Below are positions 1 to 11,093 of a stretch of 64,000 nt of DNA, piece after piece. The stretch is from an uncultured Pelagibacteraceae bacterium. GTDB taxonomy: Bacteria; Pseudomonadota; Alphaproteobacteria; Pelagibacterales; Pelagibacteraceae. The stretch covers positions 1 to 64,000 of the forward strand of contig CACGLL010000001.1 of the NCBI GenBank assembly GCA_902573905.1, read 5' to 3'. The notes under the pieces are model-generated. The model did no database searches. It saw nothing but the letters and a program-made list of their open reading frames with translations, and was not told the DNA's origin. Made by a program: the position numbers and the translations under genes. The stretch's first letter is position 1, and each line of letters starts with the position of its first letter.

Positions 1-687
1 CTAAAAGTAAAATTATTTACTTTGTACCCAGATTTATTTCCGGGATTGCTTGATGTTGGAATATATAAAAAAGCAAAAGAAAATAAAAAATGGAGTCTTG
101 AAGTAATAAATATAAGAGATTACGCTTTTGATAGTAATCGTACGGTTGATGATACTCCATTTGGTGGTGGTAGCGGGATGCTTCTTAAGCCAGATGTGGT
201 TGCGGCTGCAATAGATAAAAATGTTACTTCAAAAGATAAGATTATTTATCTTTCACCTAAAGGTAAAAAACTTGATCAACATACAATTAAATCTTTAAGT
301 AAGTTAAAAAACATAAATATTTTATGTGGTCATTTTGAAGGTGTAGATCAAAGGCTTCTCGAGACAAGGAATATTGAGGAATATAGCATTGGTGATTTTA
401 TTTTATCAGGTGGTGAGAGCGCATCTTTTGTTTTAATTGATGCTTTAATTAGACTTTTACCAGGTGTTCTTGGTAATGAAAGTTCAGCTTTAGATGAAAG
501 TTTTGAAAATAATCTTTTAGAATATCCTCAATACACTAAACCTAGAGAATGGGAGGGAAAAAAAGTGCCAGAAGTGCTATTTTCAGGCGATCACGCCAAA
601 ATAAAGGGGTGGCGTTTATCTCAATCTGAGGCTATAACACGTCGCCAGAGACCTGATCTTTGGAAAAAATACATAGAAAAAAAATGA
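1..687 (+). CDS. trmD: tRNA (guanine-N1)-methyltransferase, 5' end cut off
   Basis: SPOUT-family enzyme that methylates N1 of G37 in tRNAs reading CNN and some other codons, preventing +1 frameshifting. The frame is open to base 1 (it reads [15 protein letters not shown]), so the true start lies a few codons outside the window; the TTG at 22 is internal. Visible family motifs are the FGGGSGML loop, [19 protein letters not shown] of the trefoil-knot SAM site, and the C-terminal [10 protein letters not shown] segment. The stop overlaps the rplS start in ATGA, the usual trmD-rplS coupling. Identity is secure; only the N-terminus is missing. Confidence 0.96.
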   Translation, partial: LKVKLFTLYPDLFPGLLDVGIYKKAKENKKWSLEVINIRDYAFDSNRTVDDTPFGGGSGMLLKPDVVAAAIDKNVTSKDKIIYLSPKGKKLDQHTIKSLSKLKNINILCGHFEGVDQRLLETRNIEEYSIGDFILSGGESASFVLIDALIRLLPGVLGNESSALDESFENNLLEYPQYTKPREWEGKKVPEVLFSGDHAKIKGWRLSQSEAITRRQRPDLWKKYIEKK

Positions 688-1193
688 AAAATATCGAGGA
701 CATAAATAAAGCAGCGATCCAAAAATTAACGGCCAACAAAAAAATAACTGAGTTTTCACCAGGAGATACAATAAAAGTCGGTGTTAAAATCGTTGAAGGA
801 AAAAGAGAAAGAATTCAGTATTTTGAAGGCGTATGTATTGCCAAAAAAAATAGAGATTTAAATTCTTCTTTTACAGTTAGAAAAATATCATTTGGTGAAG
901 GAGTTGAGAGAACTTTTGCACTTTACAGTCCAAACGTTGCATCAATAAAGGTTATAAGATCAGGAAAAGTAAGAAGAGCAAAACTTTATTATCTAAGAGA
1001 CAGAAAAGGAAAATCTGCAAGAATTGCTGAAAAAATTAAAAAGAAAATTGGTGTTGATGTTTCAGTAAAACTAGAAGAACCAAAAGTAACTCCAATAGCA
1101 TCACAAACTGAAGAAGTTAAAGTTACGGAGGAAAAAAAAGAAGCTCCAAAAGTTGAAACTAAATCTGAAAAGCCAGCTAGCGAAAAAAAATAA
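684..1193 (+). CDS. rplS: 50S ribosomal protein L19 with Lys/Glu-rich tail
   Basis: Large-subunit protein at the 30S-50S interface. Residues 1 to about 115 match the L19 fold ([22 protein letters not shown], then [13 protein letters not shown]). The 169-residue product is about 50 residues longer than usual; the extra tail is rich in Glu, Lys, Thr and Pro and is probably disordered. The start is the ATG at 684, sharing ATGA with the trmD stop. An earlier in-frame TTG at 660 would add eight residues inside trmD and is unlikely. Such tails are common in alphaproteobacterial L19, but their role is unknown. Confidence 0.96.
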   Translation: MKNIEDINKAAIQKLTANKKITEFSPGDTIKVGVKIVEGKRERIQYFEGVCIAKKNRDLNSSFTVRKISFGEGVERTFALYSPNVASIKVIRSGKVRRAKLYYLRDRKGKSARIAEKIKKKIGVDVSVKLEEPKVTPIASQTEEVKVTEEKKEAPKVETKSEKPASEKK

Positions 1194-1199
1194 GATTTA

Positions 1200-2597
1200 A
1201 TGTCTAAAACTCTATACGATAAGATATGGGAAAACCATCTTGTTCATAAACAAGATGATGGAACGTGTTTAATTTACGTTGATCGACATCTAGTTCATGA
1301 AGTAACTAGTCCCCAAGCTTTTGAAGGTTTAAGATTACAAAAAAGAAAAGTAAGAAGACCAGAACTTACCCTAGCTGTACCAGATCATAATGTTCCTACA
1401 ACTGATAGATCAAAAGGTATCGATGATGAGGAGTCTCGAATTCAAGTTGAAACACTAAGAAAAAATTGTAAAGAATTTGGAGTAGAACTTTTTGATGTAA
1501 ACGATAAAAGACAAGGAATAGTTCATATCATCGGGCCAGAACAAGGATTTACTCAACCTGGGACGGTTATTGTTTGTGGTGATAGTCATACAGCAACTCA
1601 TGGAGCATTTGGCTCATTAGCTTTTGGAATAGGAACTTCTGAAGTTGAGCATGTTCTTGCCACTCAGACTTTGATACAAAAAAAATCCAAGAATTTAAGA
1701 ATTAATGTTAACGGAGATTTACCTAAAGGTGTAACTGCAAAAGATGTTATTTTGAAAATAATAGGTACAATTGGAACTGCTGGTGGCACTGGATATGTAG
1801 TTGAATTCGCTGGCGATGTAATCAAAAACTTAAGCATGGAAGAGAGAATGACAGTTTGCAATATGACAATAGAAGCAGGAGCAAGAGCAGGTCTAATAGC
1901 ACCAGATGAAAAGACGTTTAAATATTTAGAGGGAAAAACAATGTCCCCTAAAGGAAAAAATTGGAAAAAGGCATTAGAATTTTGGAAAACTTTGTATTCC
2001 GATAAAGATTGTAAATTTGATAAAGAAGTAAACATCGAGGGAAAAGATATTGAACCTCTTGTTACTTGGGGTACTTCTCCTCAAGATGTATCTCCAATAA
2101 CTGGAGTAGTGCCAGATCCAGCTAATGAGAAAAATGAAGATAGAAAAATGGCCATGGAAAGATCACTTGAATATATGGGTCTTAAAGCTAATACAAAAAT
2201 TTCTGATATTAAAATTGATAAAATTTTTATAGGTAGTTGCACCAACGGTAGAATTGAAGATTTAAGATTAGCTGCAGATCTTTTAAAAGGTAAAAAAATT
2301 TCTTCAAATGTGAGCGCAATGGTCGTTCCTGGATCAGGATTGGTAAAGGAACAAGCAGAGAAAGAGGGATTAGATAAAATTTTTAAAGACGCTGGATTTG
2401 AATGGAGAGAGCCTGGTTGCTCAATGTGTTTAGGAATGAACCCAGATCAATTAAAACCAAAAGAGAGATGTGCTTCAACATCAAATAGAAACTTTGAAGG
2501 AAGACAAGGACGTGGAGGAAGAACACATTTAGTTAGCCCAGGTATGGCAATTGCAGCCGCTATCAACGGTCATTTAGCTGATGTGAGAAAAATTTAA
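1200..2597 (+). CDS. leuC: 3-isopropylmalate dehydratase large subunit
   Basis: Aconitase-family subunit that, with LeuD, isomerises 2-isopropylmalate to 3-isopropylmalate in leucine synthesis. The 465 residues have the normal family length. Visible are [12 protein letters not shown] near residue 127 and the three 4Fe-4S cysteines: one in [10 protein letters not shown] (about 347) and two in GCSMCLGM (about 407 and 410). The C-terminus carries the substrate-binding segment [12 protein letters not shown]. It is followed with no gap by leuD and then leuB, giving a compact leuCDB cluster downstream of rplS. Confidence 0.97.
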   Translation: MSKTLYDKIWENHLVHKQDDGTCLIYVDRHLVHEVTSPQAFEGLRLQKRKVRRPELTLAVPDHNVPTTDRSKGIDDEESRIQVETLRKNCKEFGVELFDVNDKRQGIVHIIGPEQGFTQPGTVIVCGDSHTATHGAFGSLAFGIGTSEVEHVLATQTLIQKKSKNLRINVNGDLPKGVTAKDVILKIIGTIGTAGGTGYVVEFAGDVIKNLSMEERMTVCNMTIEAGARAGLIAPDEKTFKYLEGKTMSPKGKNWKKALEFWKTLYSDKDCKFDKEVNIEGKDIEPLVTWGTSPQDVSPITGVVPDPANEKNEDRKMAMERSLEYMGLKANTKISDIKIDKIFIGSCTNGRIEDLRLAADLLKGKKISSNVSAMVVPGSGLVKEQAEKEGLDKIFKDAGFEWREPGCSMCLGMNPDQLKPKERCASTSNRNFEGRQGRGGRTHLVSPGMAIAAAINGHLADVRKI

Positions 2598-3206
2598 ATG
2601 GAAAAATTTACAAATCTAAAATCAATACCTTCTTACCTGTCTTTACAAAATATCGATACGGATATGATAATTCCTAAACAGTTTTTAAAAACTATTAAAA
2701 GAACCGGTTTAGGGAAAAGCTTATTTTATGAAATGCGCTATGATGAAAATGGAAAAGTTATTGAGGATTTCATTTTAAATAAAGTACCTTATAATAAATC
2801 TAGAATTTTATTAGCAGGAAAAAATTTTGGATGTGGTTCATCTAGAGAACATGCTCCTTGGGCACTTTCTGATTTTGGTATTAAATGCGTAATAAGTTCA
2901 AGTTTTGCTGACATATTTTATAATAACTGTTTTAAAAATGGAATTTTACCAATTAAAATTGAAGAACAAGTTGTTGTAGAGTTATCAGAATATTCAAAAA
3001 GAAAAGAAGAAATTGAAATTGATTTAGAAAAACAAGAAATTAAATATGGAAATAAAATTAAAAAATTTGAGGTCGATTCTTTTAAAAAAAAATGTTTGAT
3101 AGAGGGATTAGACGATATTGCCCTATCATTAGAAAAAACATCACAAATAGATAATTTTGAAAAAAAAATAAAAGAAAATTCACCTTGGCTATTAAAGAAT
3201 GATTAA
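2598..3206 (+). CDS. leuD: 3-isopropylmalate dehydratase small subunit
   Basis: Swivelling small subunit of isopropylmalate isomerase, partner of LeuC. The 202 residues show the family start pattern with [14 protein letters not shown] and the signature [13 protein letters not shown] near residues 78-90. Its ATG follows the leuC stop directly and its end overlaps leuB by 8 bases, so translation is probably coupled. Length is normal and nothing is missing. Confidence 0.96.
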   Translation: MEKFTNLKSIPSYLSLQNIDTDMIIPKQFLKTIKRTGLGKSLFYEMRYDENGKVIEDFILNKVPYNKSRILLAGKNFGCGSSREHAPWALSDFGIKCVISSSFADIFYNNCFKNGILPIKIEEQVVVELSEYSKRKEEIEIDLEKQEIKYGNKIKKFEVDSFKKKCLIEGLDDIALSLEKTSQIDNFEKKIKENSPWLLKND

Positions 3207-4305
3207 AGTAAAAGATAGAAAGCTTTTGCTTCTTCCGGGAGATGGTATTGGACCTGAAGTAGTAAGAGAGGTAAAAAAAATCATAGAATGGCTTAATAAA
3301 AATAAATCTTTAGATTTTAAAATTGAAGAAGGTTTAGTCGGCGGGGCCTCTTATGAAAAACACAAAACACCCATTACAGATGAAGTTTTTTATAAAGCTC
3401 TTGAAAGTGAAGCAGTAATCCTTGGGGCCGTAGGAGGACCTAAATATGATAATTTAGAGTTTTCAAAAAGACCTGAAAGGGCACTTTTAAAATTAAGAAA
3501 AGAATTAAAACTTTTTGCTAATTTACGTCCAGCTATTTGTTTTAAGCAATTAGTGGAAGCTTCATCCCTTAAGCCAGAAATAATCTCAGATTTAGATATA
3601 ATGATTGTTAGAGAATTAACTGGTGGAATTTATTTTGGTGAACCTAGAGGCATAGAACCCATTGAAAATGGTGAGCGAAAAGGAATTAATACTCATACTT
3701 ATACAACAAGTGAAATTCAAAGAGTTGCAAGAGTTGCTTTTGATTTAGCTAAGAAAAGAAAAAATAAAGTAACATCATGTGAAAAATCAAATGTAATGGA
3801 AGCTGGTATTTTATGGAGAGAAGAAGTTCAAGCTCTTAAAGACAAAGAATATAAAAAAGTCGAATTAGATCATATGCTAGCAGATAATTGTGCAATGCAA
3901 CTTTTAAGAAACCCAAAACAATTTGACGTGATAGTTACAGATAATTTATTCGGAGATATTTTATCTGATGAAGCAGCTATGTTAACCGGCTCACTAGGTT
4001 TACTGCCATCAGCTTCACTAGGGGCAAAAGACAAAAATGGAAAAATTAGATCAATGTATGAACCCGTTCACGGATCGGCGCCAGATATAGCTGGAAAAAA
4101 TATAGCTAACCCTATTGCAACAATTTTGAGTTTATCAATGGCATTAAAGTACTCGCTTGATCTAGATAAAGAAGCTGAACAATTAGACAAAGCTGTTCAG
4201 AGTGTTTTAGATGAAGGTCTGAGAACTAAAGATATAATGTCTAAAAATATGAAAGAAGTTTCTACATCAGATATGGGTGATGCAATCATAGCAAAATTGA
4301 AATAA
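3199..4305 (+). CDS. leuB: 3-isopropylmalate dehydrogenase
   Basis: NAD-dependent oxidative decarboxylase of leucine synthesis (3-isopropylmalate to 2-oxoisocaproate). The 368 residues show [11 protein letters not shown] at the N-terminus, the substrate segment [14 protein letters not shown], the metal-site motif [12 protein letters not shown], and the NAD-site motif [15 protein letters not shown]. It overlaps leuD by 8 bases and completes the leuCDB set. A second member of this superfamily, a tartrate/malate-type enzyme, lies at 41074-42138; the two differ in the substrate-specificity region, so this one is confidently LeuB. Confidence 0.97.
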   Translation: MIKVKDRKLLLLPGDGIGPEVVREVKKIIEWLNKNKSLDFKIEEGLVGGASYEKHKTPITDEVFYKALESEAVILGAVGGPKYDNLEFSKRPERALLKLRKELKLFANLRPAICFKQLVEASSLKPEIISDLDIMIVRELTGGIYFGEPRGIEPIENGERKGINTHTYTTSEIQRVARVAFDLAKKRKNKVTSCEKSNVMEAGILWREEVQALKDKEYKKVELDHMLADNCAMQLLRNPKQFDVIVTDNLFGDILSDEAAMLTGSLGLLPSASLGAKDKNGKIRSMYEPVHGSAPDIAGKNIANPIATILSLSMALKYSLDLDKEAEQLDKAVQSVLDEGLRTKDIMSKNMKEVSTSDMGDAIIAKLK

Positions 4306-4315
4306 TATAGTTATT

Positions 4316-5308
4316 ATGAACTTTGCAATAATTGGAGCATCTGGAAATGTAGGGAGAAAGACCATAGAAATTCTAGAGAAATCTAAAATTCCATTTAAAG
4401 AACTTTTTTTAGTAGCATCAGCAAAAAGTGCGGGGAAAAAAATTAAATTTAGAGACAAGGAAATTGAAATAATTAATTTAAAAAATTATGATTTTTCTAA
4501 AGCACAAATAACATTTTTTGCTGCAGGTAGTCAGATTGCAAAAGAGTGGGCTCATAAAGCAGCAAAAAAAACTATCGTTATTGATAATTCTAGTTACTTC
4601 AGAATGGAGAAAGAAATTCCTCTGGTTATACCTGAAGTTAATCCAGAAGCTTTAGACAAACATAAAAATATAATTGCAAATCCTAATTGCTCAACTATGC
4701 AAATGGTTCTTGCATTAAAACCTTTACATGATGAGTATAAAATAAACAGAGTCGTTGTATCAACTTACCAAGCTGTATCTGGCGCCGGAAAAGCTGCAAT
4801 GGATGAACTTTTTTCTCAAACAAAAGATTTTTTGGATGAAAAAAAAATAAATTCAAAAAACTTTACAAAACAAATAGCTTTTAATTTAATTCCTCACATC
4901 GATACTTTCGGTGCTGATGGTTATACGAAAGAAGAGCTTAAGATGACTAATGAGACAAAAAAAATATTAGATGAGGACATTGATGTTACCGCTACCTGTG
5001 TGCGCGTTCCTGTAAGAACCGGACACTCAGAGTCAATTAATATTGAATTCGATAATTTATTTGATTTAGAAAACGTAATAAGAATTTTAAAAAAAGCTCC
5101 AGGTTGTAAGGTGGTCGATGATCGTAATGATGGCGGGTATATAACACCTCTAGATGTAGAAGGAGATTATACCACTTATATTTCTAGAATTAGAAAAGAT
5201 AATTCAAATGTGAAAGCTATTAATATTTGGGTTGTATCTGATAATTTATTAAAAGGAGCAGCTTTAAATACTGTGCAAATTGCAGAGTGTTTAGTGAAAA
5301 AACTATAA
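4316..5308 (+). CDS. asd: aspartate-semialdehyde dehydrogenase
   Basis: Reduces aspartyl phosphate to aspartate semialdehyde, the branch precursor for lysine, threonine and methionine. The 330 residues begin with the NADP-binding GASGNVGRKT loop; the catalytic Cys is in ANPNCSTMQ near residue 124; GYITPLDVEGDY closes the C-terminal part. The gene starts 10 bases after leuB, so the leu and asd genes probably share a transcript. lysA, metX and metW elsewhere in the window use products of this branch. Confidence 0.96.
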   Translation: MNFAIIGASGNVGRKTIEILEKSKIPFKELFLVASAKSAGKKIKFRDKEIEIINLKNYDFSKAQITFFAAGSQIAKEWAHKAAKKTIVIDNSSYFRMEKEIPLVIPEVNPEALDKHKNIIANPNCSTMQMVLALKPLHDEYKINRVVVSTYQAVSGAGKAAMDELFSQTKDFLDEKKINSKNFTKQIAFNLIPHIDTFGADGYTKEELKMTNETKKILDEDIDVTATCVRVPVRTGHSESINIEFDNLFDLENVIRILKKAPGCKVVDDRNDGGYITPLDVEGDYTTYISRIRKDNSNVKAINIWVVSDNLLKGAALNTVQIAECLVKKL

Positions 5309-5328
5309 CTTTAGTTTATAAATTCTTT

Positions 5329-5715
5329 ATGCAAGATAATAAAAGTCCCTTAAGTCCACATCTTCAAATTTATAAATGGCAAATTTCATCTTTGCTTTCA
5401 ATAACTCATAGAATAGTTGGAGTAGTAAATTTTTTTGCAATTACATTAATTTGTTTTTGGAGTTTATCTTTATTATTAGGAGGTGAAAGTTATGAAATTA
5501 TACATACACTCTTTAACAGCTTTTTTGGAAAATTTATAGCAATTAGTCTTTGTTGGACTTTTAGTTTTCATATTCTAAATGAACTTAGACATTTATTTTG
5601 GGATCTCGGCTATGGATTTAATTTAAAAATATCAAAAATAACTGGAGCGTTAGCTTTAGTTGGTTCTTTTATATTAACAATTATATTTTATTTAATAGGG
5701 ACTAGTTTTTTTTAA
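5329..5715 (+). CDS. sdhC: succinate dehydrogenase cytochrome b556 subunit
   Basis: Membrane anchor of complex II, helping bind heme b and ubiquinone. The ATG at 5329 puts the family signature SPLSPHLQIYKW at the N-terminus; an upstream GTG at 5287 would overlap asd and add 14 unlikely residues. The 128-residue product has three hydrophobic segments, the SITHRIVGV signature near residue 30, and FHILNELRH near residue 81, whose His is the expected heme ligand from this subunit. sdhD follows after one base. Confidence 0.93.
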   Translation: MQDNKSPLSPHLQIYKWQISSLLSITHRIVGVVNFFAITLICFWSLSLLLGGESYEIIHTLFNSFFGKFIAISLCWTFSFHILNELRHLFWDLGYGFNLKISKITGALALVGSFILTIIFYLIGTSFF

Positions 5716-5716
5716 T

Positions 5717-6040
5717 ATGCACGTTTCAACAAAAAAATGGTTATTCACTAAATTAAGCTCATTTGTGCTTTTGCCTTTTATGGTTTGGTTTATCTTAAAC
5801 TTTATCTCCATTTATAAAAATAATTACACAGATGTAGCTTTATTCTTTTCAGAACAGCCTTCTCAAATTTTGTTTTCGATTTTTATAGTTATAGCGTTCT
5901 TTTTTTCAGCATTAACAATAAGTGAGATATTTGAAGACTATATACAGGATGAAAAAATCAAAAATGTCGCAAATAAACTACTCAATATATTTGCTATACT
6001 AATGCCATTAATTACTATTATTGGAATATTTAATTTATAA
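5717..6040 (+). CDS. sdhD: succinate dehydrogenase membrane anchor subunit
   Basis: Second membrane anchor of complex II: 107 residues with three hydrophobic segments (about 12-32, 50-68 and 87-106). The position between sdhC and sdhA and the EDY motif at 73-75 (equivalent to the quinone-site Asp-Tyr of E. coli SdhD) identify it. Unusually, the His ten residues before that motif, which ligates heme b in the family, is replaced by Phe63, and the nearby conserved Gly is Thr67. This rests on hand alignment. Otherwise the protein looks intact. Confidence 0.88.
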   Translation: MHVSTKKWLFTKLSSFVLLPFMVWFILNFISIYKNNYTDVALFFSEQPSQILFSIFIVIAFFFSALTISEIFEDYIQDEKIKNVANKLLNIFAILMPLITIIGIFNL

Positions 6041-6047
6041 TTTATAA

Positions 6048-7823
6048 ATGACTGCATACAAAATTATTGATCACGAATATGACGTTGTTGTACTTGGAGC
6101 TGGAGGGTCAGGTTTAAGAGCAGCTGTAGGTTTATCTGAAGCAGGATTGAAAACTGCTTGTATCTCAAAAGTTTTTCCAACTAGAAGTCATACTTCTGCA
6201 GCTCAAGGAGGTATCTCTGCAGCCCTAGGAAATATGGGTGAAGATGATTGGAGATGGCATATGTACGATACTGTTAAAGGATCAGACTGGTTAGGAGATC
6301 AAGATGCTATAGAATATTTGTGTAAAGAAGCACCAAGAGCAGTCGTAGAGCTTGAAAGATACGGCGTGCCATTTAGCAGAACAGATGATGGAAAAATATA
6401 TCAGCGACCTTTCGGTGGAATGACAAAAAATTATGGAAATGGGACAGCACAAAGAACTTGTGCAGCTGCGGACAGAACAGGTCATGCAATTTTACACACA
6501 CTTTATGGTCAAGCACTGAAGCATAATACAGAGTTTTTTATTGAATATTTTGCATTAGATTTAATTATGAAAAACGGAGAGTGCAAAGGAGTGATTGCTT
6601 GGAACCTAACAGATGGAACCATTCACAGATTCAGATCACATATAACTATAATAGCCACAGGTGGTTATGGAAAAGTTTATTATTCCGCAACATCAGCACA
6701 CACTTGCACTGGAGATGGAAACGCGATGGTTTTGAGAGCAGGCTTGCCGTTACAGGATATGGAGTTCGTCCAGTTTCACCCAACAGGAATTTATGGTGTA
6801 GGTTGCCTAATCACTGAAGGAGCAAGAGGCGAAGGTGGTTTTTTAGTTAATGGTAAAGGTGAAAGATTTATGGAACGATACGCTCCTAACGCAAAAGATT
6901 TAGCTTCAAGAGATGTCGTAAGTAGATCAATGGAAATGGAAATTAATGAAGGAAGAGGAGTTGGAAAAGAAAAAGATCATATTAACTTACACTTAGATCA
7001 CTTGGATAAAGAAGTGTTAGAAGAAAGACTTCCAGGAATTACAGAAGCAGCAAAAACATTTGCAAATGTTGACGTTAATAAAGAACCAATACCAGTTGTA
7101 CCTACAGTGCATTACAACATGGGAGGTATACCTACAAATTATAAAGCAGAAGTTTTAACACTAAATGGATCAGAAAAAACAGTTCAAGGGTTAATGGCAA
7201 TTGGTGAAGCTGCATGTGTTTCAGTGCATGGTGCGAATAGACTTGGTTCTAACTCTTTAATTGATCTTGTTGTATTTGGAAGAGCAGCTGCAAAAAGAGC
7301 GGCAGAATTAGTTAAACCTGGAATGCCACATGAAGAAGTTTCAAAATCTGAAACTGACAAGTGTTTAGATAGATTTGATAAAATTAGAAATTCTAATGGT
7401 TCAACGAAAACTTCAGAACTAAGATTAAAGATGCAAAAAACAATGCAATCAAAATGTGCAGTTTTTAGAACAGAAAAAACTTTAAAAGAAGGCGTTGATC
7501 AAATCAGAAAACCTTATGATGGGCTTCAAGATATTTCAATAAAAGATAAATCATTACTATTTAATACTGATTTAGTTGAAACGTTGGAATTTGATAATTT
7601 AATTAGACAAGCTTTAACTACAATGGACTCTGCATATAATAGAAAAGAAAGCCGAGGCGCTCACGCAAGAGAAGATTATAGTAAAAGAGATGATAAAAAC
7701 TTTATGAAGCACACTCTTGCTTGGCAAAGTGATAAAAAGGTGGAGATAAAATATAGAGATGTTCATTCTAGAACTCTAACTAACGATGTACAATACTTTC
7801 CACCAAAGGAAAGAGTTTATTAA
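6048..7823 (+). CDS. sdhA: succinate dehydrogenase flavoprotein subunit
   Basis: Catalytic subunit of complex II that oxidises succinate to fumarate. The 591 residues carry the FAD dinucleotide motif [10 protein letters not shown] (about 17-26), His48 in [10 protein letters not shown] for covalent FAD attachment, the substrate-site stretch [22 protein letters not shown], and the C-terminal catalytic-Arg region [10 protein letters not shown]. Length is typical. It lies seven bases after sdhD and two bases before sdhB. Confidence 0.98.
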   Translation: MTAYKIIDHEYDVVVLGAGGSGLRAAVGLSEAGLKTACISKVFPTRSHTSAAQGGISAALGNMGEDDWRWHMYDTVKGSDWLGDQDAIEYLCKEAPRAVVELERYGVPFSRTDDGKIYQRPFGGMTKNYGNGTAQRTCAAADRTGHAILHTLYGQALKHNTEFFIEYFALDLIMKNGECKGVIAWNLTDGTIHRFRSHITIIATGGYGKVYYSATSAHTCTGDGNAMVLRAGLPLQDMEFVQFHPTGIYGVGCLITEGARGEGGFLVNGKGERFMERYAPNAKDLASRDVVSRSMEMEINEGRGVGKEKDHINLHLDHLDKEVLEERLPGITEAAKTFANVDVNKEPIPVVPTVHYNMGGIPTNYKAEVLTLNGSEKTVQGLMAIGEAACVSVHGANRLGSNSLIDLVVFGRAAAKRAAELVKPGMPHEEVSKSETDKCLDRFDKIRNSNGSTKTSELRLKMQKTMQSKCAVFRTEKTLKEGVDQIRKPYDGLQDISIKDKSLLFNTDLVETLEFDNLIRQALTTMDSAYNRKESRGAHAREDYSKRDDKNFMKHTLAWQSDKKVEIKYRDVHSRTLTNDVQYFPPKERVY

Positions 7824-7825
7824 AG

Positions 7826-8602
7826 ATGGCTCAATTTAACCTTCCTCAAAATTCAAAAATTGAAGTTGGTGAGTATTATAAAGATAAAACAAATTCCAAA
7901 AATTTAAAAAAAGTAAATGTGTACAGGTGGGATCCGTCTACAGGTAAAAACCCTAGAGTAGACACTTTTGAAGTTGACATGGACAACTGTGGTCCAAAAG
8001 TACTAGATATTTTATTTAAGATTAAAAATGAAATTGATCCTTCATTAACTTTTAGAAGATCATGCGCACATGGGGTTTGTGGTTCATGTGCAATGAATAT
8101 TGATGGTGTAAATACTCTTGCTTGTATTAAATCCCACACAGATATCAACGGCGAGTTAAATGTTTATCCTCTTCCACACCTAAAAGTAGTTAAAGATTTA
8201 ATTGGTGATTTAACGACTCTTTATAAACAATATGAGTCAATCAAGCCTTGGCTTCAAACACAACAAACCGGTAAAGAGAAAATTGAGTTAAAACAATCTC
8301 AGAAAGATAGAGAAAAATTAGATGGATATTACGAGTGCATTCTTTGTGCTTGTTGCTCAACATCGTGCCCAAGTTATTGGTGGAATGGTGATAAATATTT
8401 AGGCCCAGCTGTTTTGTTACAAGCTTATAGATGGATCAATGATAGTAGAGATGAAGACAAAAAAGAGAGGTTAAAAAAGGTAGCAGACGAGTTAAAACTA
8501 TATAGATGTCATACCATCATGAATTGTACTAATTCTTGTCCAAAAGGATTAAATCCTGCTAAAGCAATCAGTTCTATCAAGAAAATGCTTGCAACAGGTT
8601 AA
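7826..8602 (+). CDS. sdhB: succinate dehydrogenase iron-sulfur subunit
   Basis: Electron-transfer subunit of complex II with three Fe-S centres. The 2Fe-2S cysteines lie in [14 protein letters not shown] with a fourth Cys in NTLAC. The ferredoxin-like half contains [16 protein letters not shown] and [17 protein letters not shown], which supply the 4Fe-4S and 3Fe-4S ligands. At 258 residues it has the family length. It closes the sdhCDAB operon; mmsA starts 23 bases further on. Confidence 0.98.
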   Translation: MAQFNLPQNSKIEVGEYYKDKTNSKNLKKVNVYRWDPSTGKNPRVDTFEVDMDNCGPKVLDILFKIKNEIDPSLTFRRSCAHGVCGSCAMNIDGVNTLACIKSHTDINGELNVYPLPHLKVVKDLIGDLTTLYKQYESIKPWLQTQQTGKEKIELKQSQKDREKLDGYYECILCACCSTSCPSYWWNGDKYLGPAVLLQAYRWINDSRDEDKKERLKKVADELKLYRCHTIMNCTNSCPKGLNPAKAISSIKKMLATG

Positions 8603-8625
8603 ATCCTTATTTATTCAATACCATC

Positions 8626-10119
8626 ATGAAAACGATAAATCACTTTGTAAACGGCAAGTCTTTTTCTGGAAACTCAAAAAAAGTAGGTAAAGTATTTAAT
8701 CCAGCAACAGGAGAACAAAGTGCAGAGGTAAGGCTAGCTAGTACTAAAGATGTTAACGAAGCAATCGCTAGTGCAAAAAATGCTTTTGAATCTTGGTCAA
8801 ATAAACCTCCGCTTCAGCGGGCTAGAATAATGTTTAAATTTAAAGAGTTAATTGAGAAAAACTCTGATGAACTTACAAAAATTATCGTTTCAGAACATGG
8901 AAAAGTTTATGAAGATGCAAAAGGATCTTTAACAAGAGGTTTAGAGGTTGTTGAATACGCTTGTGGAATTCCACAAATGCTTAAAGGAGAGTTTACAGAG
9001 AACGTTGGAACTAATGTTGACAGTTGGTCCATTAGACAACCACTAGGAGTTTGTGCTGGTATTACACCTTTTAATTTTCCTGCAATGGTTCCAATGTGGA
9101 TGTTTCCAATGGCCATAGCATGTGGAAATACATTTGTACTAAAACCATCGGAGAAAGATCCGTCTTGCTCTATCAGATTAGCAGAACTTTTAAAAGAAGC
9201 TGGTCTGCCAGATGGAGTTTTAAATGTAGTGAATGGAGATAAAGAAGCTGTTGATGCATTAATTGATAGTAAAGATGTTGTAGCTATGAGCTTTGTTGGT
9301 TCAACACCAATTGCAAAATATATTTATGAAAATTGTGCTAAAAACGAAAAAAGAGTTCAGGCATTAGGCGGAGCTAAAAATCACTGTGTTGTTATGCCAG
9401 ACTGTGACTTAGATCAAGCCGTTAACGGTTTAATGGGAGCTGCTTATGGTTCGGCGGGTGAAAGATGTATGGCACAATCAGTAGCAGTGGCGGTTGGAGG
9501 AATTGGAGATAAGTTAGTATCTTCTTTAGCAAAAAAAGTTGAAGCGTTAAAAGTTGGTCCTGGTATGGATAAACAATCTGAAATGGGACCATTAGTTACT
9601 AAAGAACATTTAGAAAAAGTAAAAGGCTATGTAGACATTGGGGAAAAAGAAGGAGCTAAACTAGTTGTCGACGGAAGGAATTTTAAAATTCAAGGATATG
9701 AAAATGGATACTACATTGGAGGATGTTTGTTTGATTTTGTTACGAAGGATATGAGAATTTACAAAGAGGAAATATTTGGCCCAGTTTTATCTGTAGTTCG
9801 AGCTAAAGATTTTGATGAAGCTTTACAATTAGTGAATGACCACGAGTTTGGTAATGGTGTAAGCATATTTACAAGAGACGGTGATTCAGGAAGAACTTTT
9901 TCTAATAAAGCAAAAATAGGTATGGTTGGAATTAATATTCCAATACCAGTTCCTATGGCATTTCATAGTTTTGGTGGCTGGAAAAGATCTCTGTTTGGAG
10001 ATCAACATATGCATGGTCCCGAAGGTGTTAGATTTTATACAAAATTAAAAACAATTACATCTAGATGGCCATCAGGTCTTAGATCTGACCCGGAATTTGT
10101 TATGCCAACAATGAAATAA
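8626..10119 (+). CDS. mmsA: methylmalonate-semialdehyde dehydrogenase (acylating)
   Basis: CoA-acylating aldehyde dehydrogenase that turns methylmalonate semialdehyde into propionyl-CoA, or malonate semialdehyde into acetyl-CoA, in valine, inositol and beta-alanine breakdown. The 497 residues have [15 protein letters not shown] (family-specific), the cofactor segment [13 protein letters not shown], and the nucleophile near residue 281 in [10 protein letters not shown]. The absence of the general-base Glu at the usual ALDH position is typical of the CoA-dependent subgroup. It sits between sdhB and mdh, consistent with feeding acyl-CoA to the TCA cycle. Confidence 0.93.
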   Translation: MKTINHFVNGKSFSGNSKKVGKVFNPATGEQSAEVRLASTKDVNEAIASAKNAFESWSNKPPLQRARIMFKFKELIEKNSDELTKIIVSEHGKVYEDAKGSLTRGLEVVEYACGIPQMLKGEFTENVGTNVDSWSIRQPLGVCAGITPFNFPAMVPMWMFPMAIACGNTFVLKPSEKDPSCSIRLAELLKEAGLPDGVLNVVNGDKEAVDALIDSKDVVAMSFVGSTPIAKYIYENCAKNEKRVQALGGAKNHCVVMPDCDLDQAVNGLMGAAYGSAGERCMAQSVAVAVGGIGDKLVSSLAKKVEALKVGPGMDKQSEMGPLVTKEHLEKVKGYVDIGEKEGAKLVVDGRNFKIQGYENGYYIGGCLFDFVTKDMRIYKEEIFGPVLSVVRAKDFDEALQLVNDHEFGNGVSIFTRDGDSGRTFSNKAKIGMVGINIPIPVPMAFHSFGGWKRSLFGDQHMHGPEGVRFYTKLKTITSRWPSGLRSDPEFVMPTMK

Positions 10120-10133
10120 TAAAAAGGATATTA

Positions 10134-11093
10134 ATGAGAAAAAAAATAACATTAATTGGAGCAGGTCAAATTGGTGGAACTTTAGCTCATTTAATTGCGT
10201 TAAAAGAATTAGCAGATATAGTTTTATTTGATGTTGCGGCTGGCACAGCAAAAGGTAAAGCACTCGATATCGCTCAATCGTCTCCAGTGAATGGCTTTAA
10301 TGTAAGCCTTATTGGTACTGATAATTATGAAGATACAAAAAATTCAGATGTTATAATTATTACTGCAGGTGTACCAAGGAAACCAGGTATGACAAGAGAT
10401 GATTTGCTTGGCATCAATCTAAAGATAATTAAACAGGTAGCTGAAGGAATCAAAAAAACATCACCCAATGCGTTCGTAATATGCATAACTAATCCTTTAG
10501 ATGTAATCGTAATGGCCTTGCAAAAATATTCAGGATTGCCCAAAAATAAAGTTGTAGGAATGGCAGGAATTTTAGACTCTTCAAGATTCATTTATTTTTT
10601 ATCTCAAGAACTTAAAGTTTCTGTTCAGAAGATAAAATCATTCGTATTAGGTGGCCATGGCGATAGCATGGTTGCTATGCTGGGGTCAACCGAAGTTGAA
10701 GGAAAAAAAATAGTCGAACTTGTTAAAGAAGGAAAAATCTCAAAAGAAAAATTAGATCAAATAGTTGATAGAACAAAAAAAGGTGGAGCCGAAATTGTTA
10801 AATATTTGGAGAAAGGATCAGCCTTTTATGCACCAGCAGCCTCTGGAGTTGAAATGGCAGAAAGCTATCTTAATGATTTAAAAAAACAATTACCTTGTGC
10901 AGTATATTTAAATGGAGAATATGGTGTTAAAAATATCTATGCAGGTGTTCCAGTTATTATCGGAAAAAATGGAGTTGAAAAAATAGTAGAATTGAATCTT
11001 AACGAAGAAGAAAAAATAAATTTTCAAAATTCGATAAAGTCCGTAGTAGATTTATTCAATGCAGCAAAAAAAATTGATAAAAATCTTGAATAA
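10134..11093 (+). CDS. mdh: malate dehydrogenase
   Basis: NAD-dependent oxidation of malate to oxaloacetate. The 319-residue protein belongs to the LDH-like MDH group common in alphaproteobacteria. It shows [14 protein letters not shown] for NAD, the Arg-containing loop [24 protein letters not shown], and the catalytic His in LGGHGDSMV. In this lineage mdh is normally followed by sucCD; here an approximately 4.2 kb insertion separates them, and the next gene's first ATG lies inside the last 35 bases of mdh. Confidence 0.96.
   Translation: MRKKITLIGAGQIGGTLAHLIALKELADIVLFDVAAGTAKGKALDIAQSSPVNGFNVSLIGTDNYEDTKNSDVIIITAGVPRKPGMTRDDLLGINLKIIKQVAEGIKKTSPNAFVICITNPLDVIVMALQKYSGLPKNKVVGMAGILDSSRFIYFLSQELKVSVQKIKSFVLGGHGDSMVAMLGSTEVEGKKIVELVKEGKISKEKLDQIVDRTKKGGAEIVKYLEKGSAFYAPAASGVEMAESYLNDLKKQLPCAVYLNGEYGVKNIYAGVPVIIGKNGVEKIVELNLNEEEKINFQNSIKSVVDLFNAAKKIDKNLE

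Noticed and set aside
22-24. TTG as the trmD start
   Set aside because: The frame is open back to base 1 and the upstream residues LKVKLFT fit TrmD, so the start is outside the window.
660-683. TTG start eight codons earlier for rplS
   Set aside because: It lies inside trmD and adds residues that do not fit L19; the ATGA overlap at 684 is the usual arrangement.
1664-2035. 123-residue reverse frame across leuC
   Set aside because: Shadow of leuC with no independent support.
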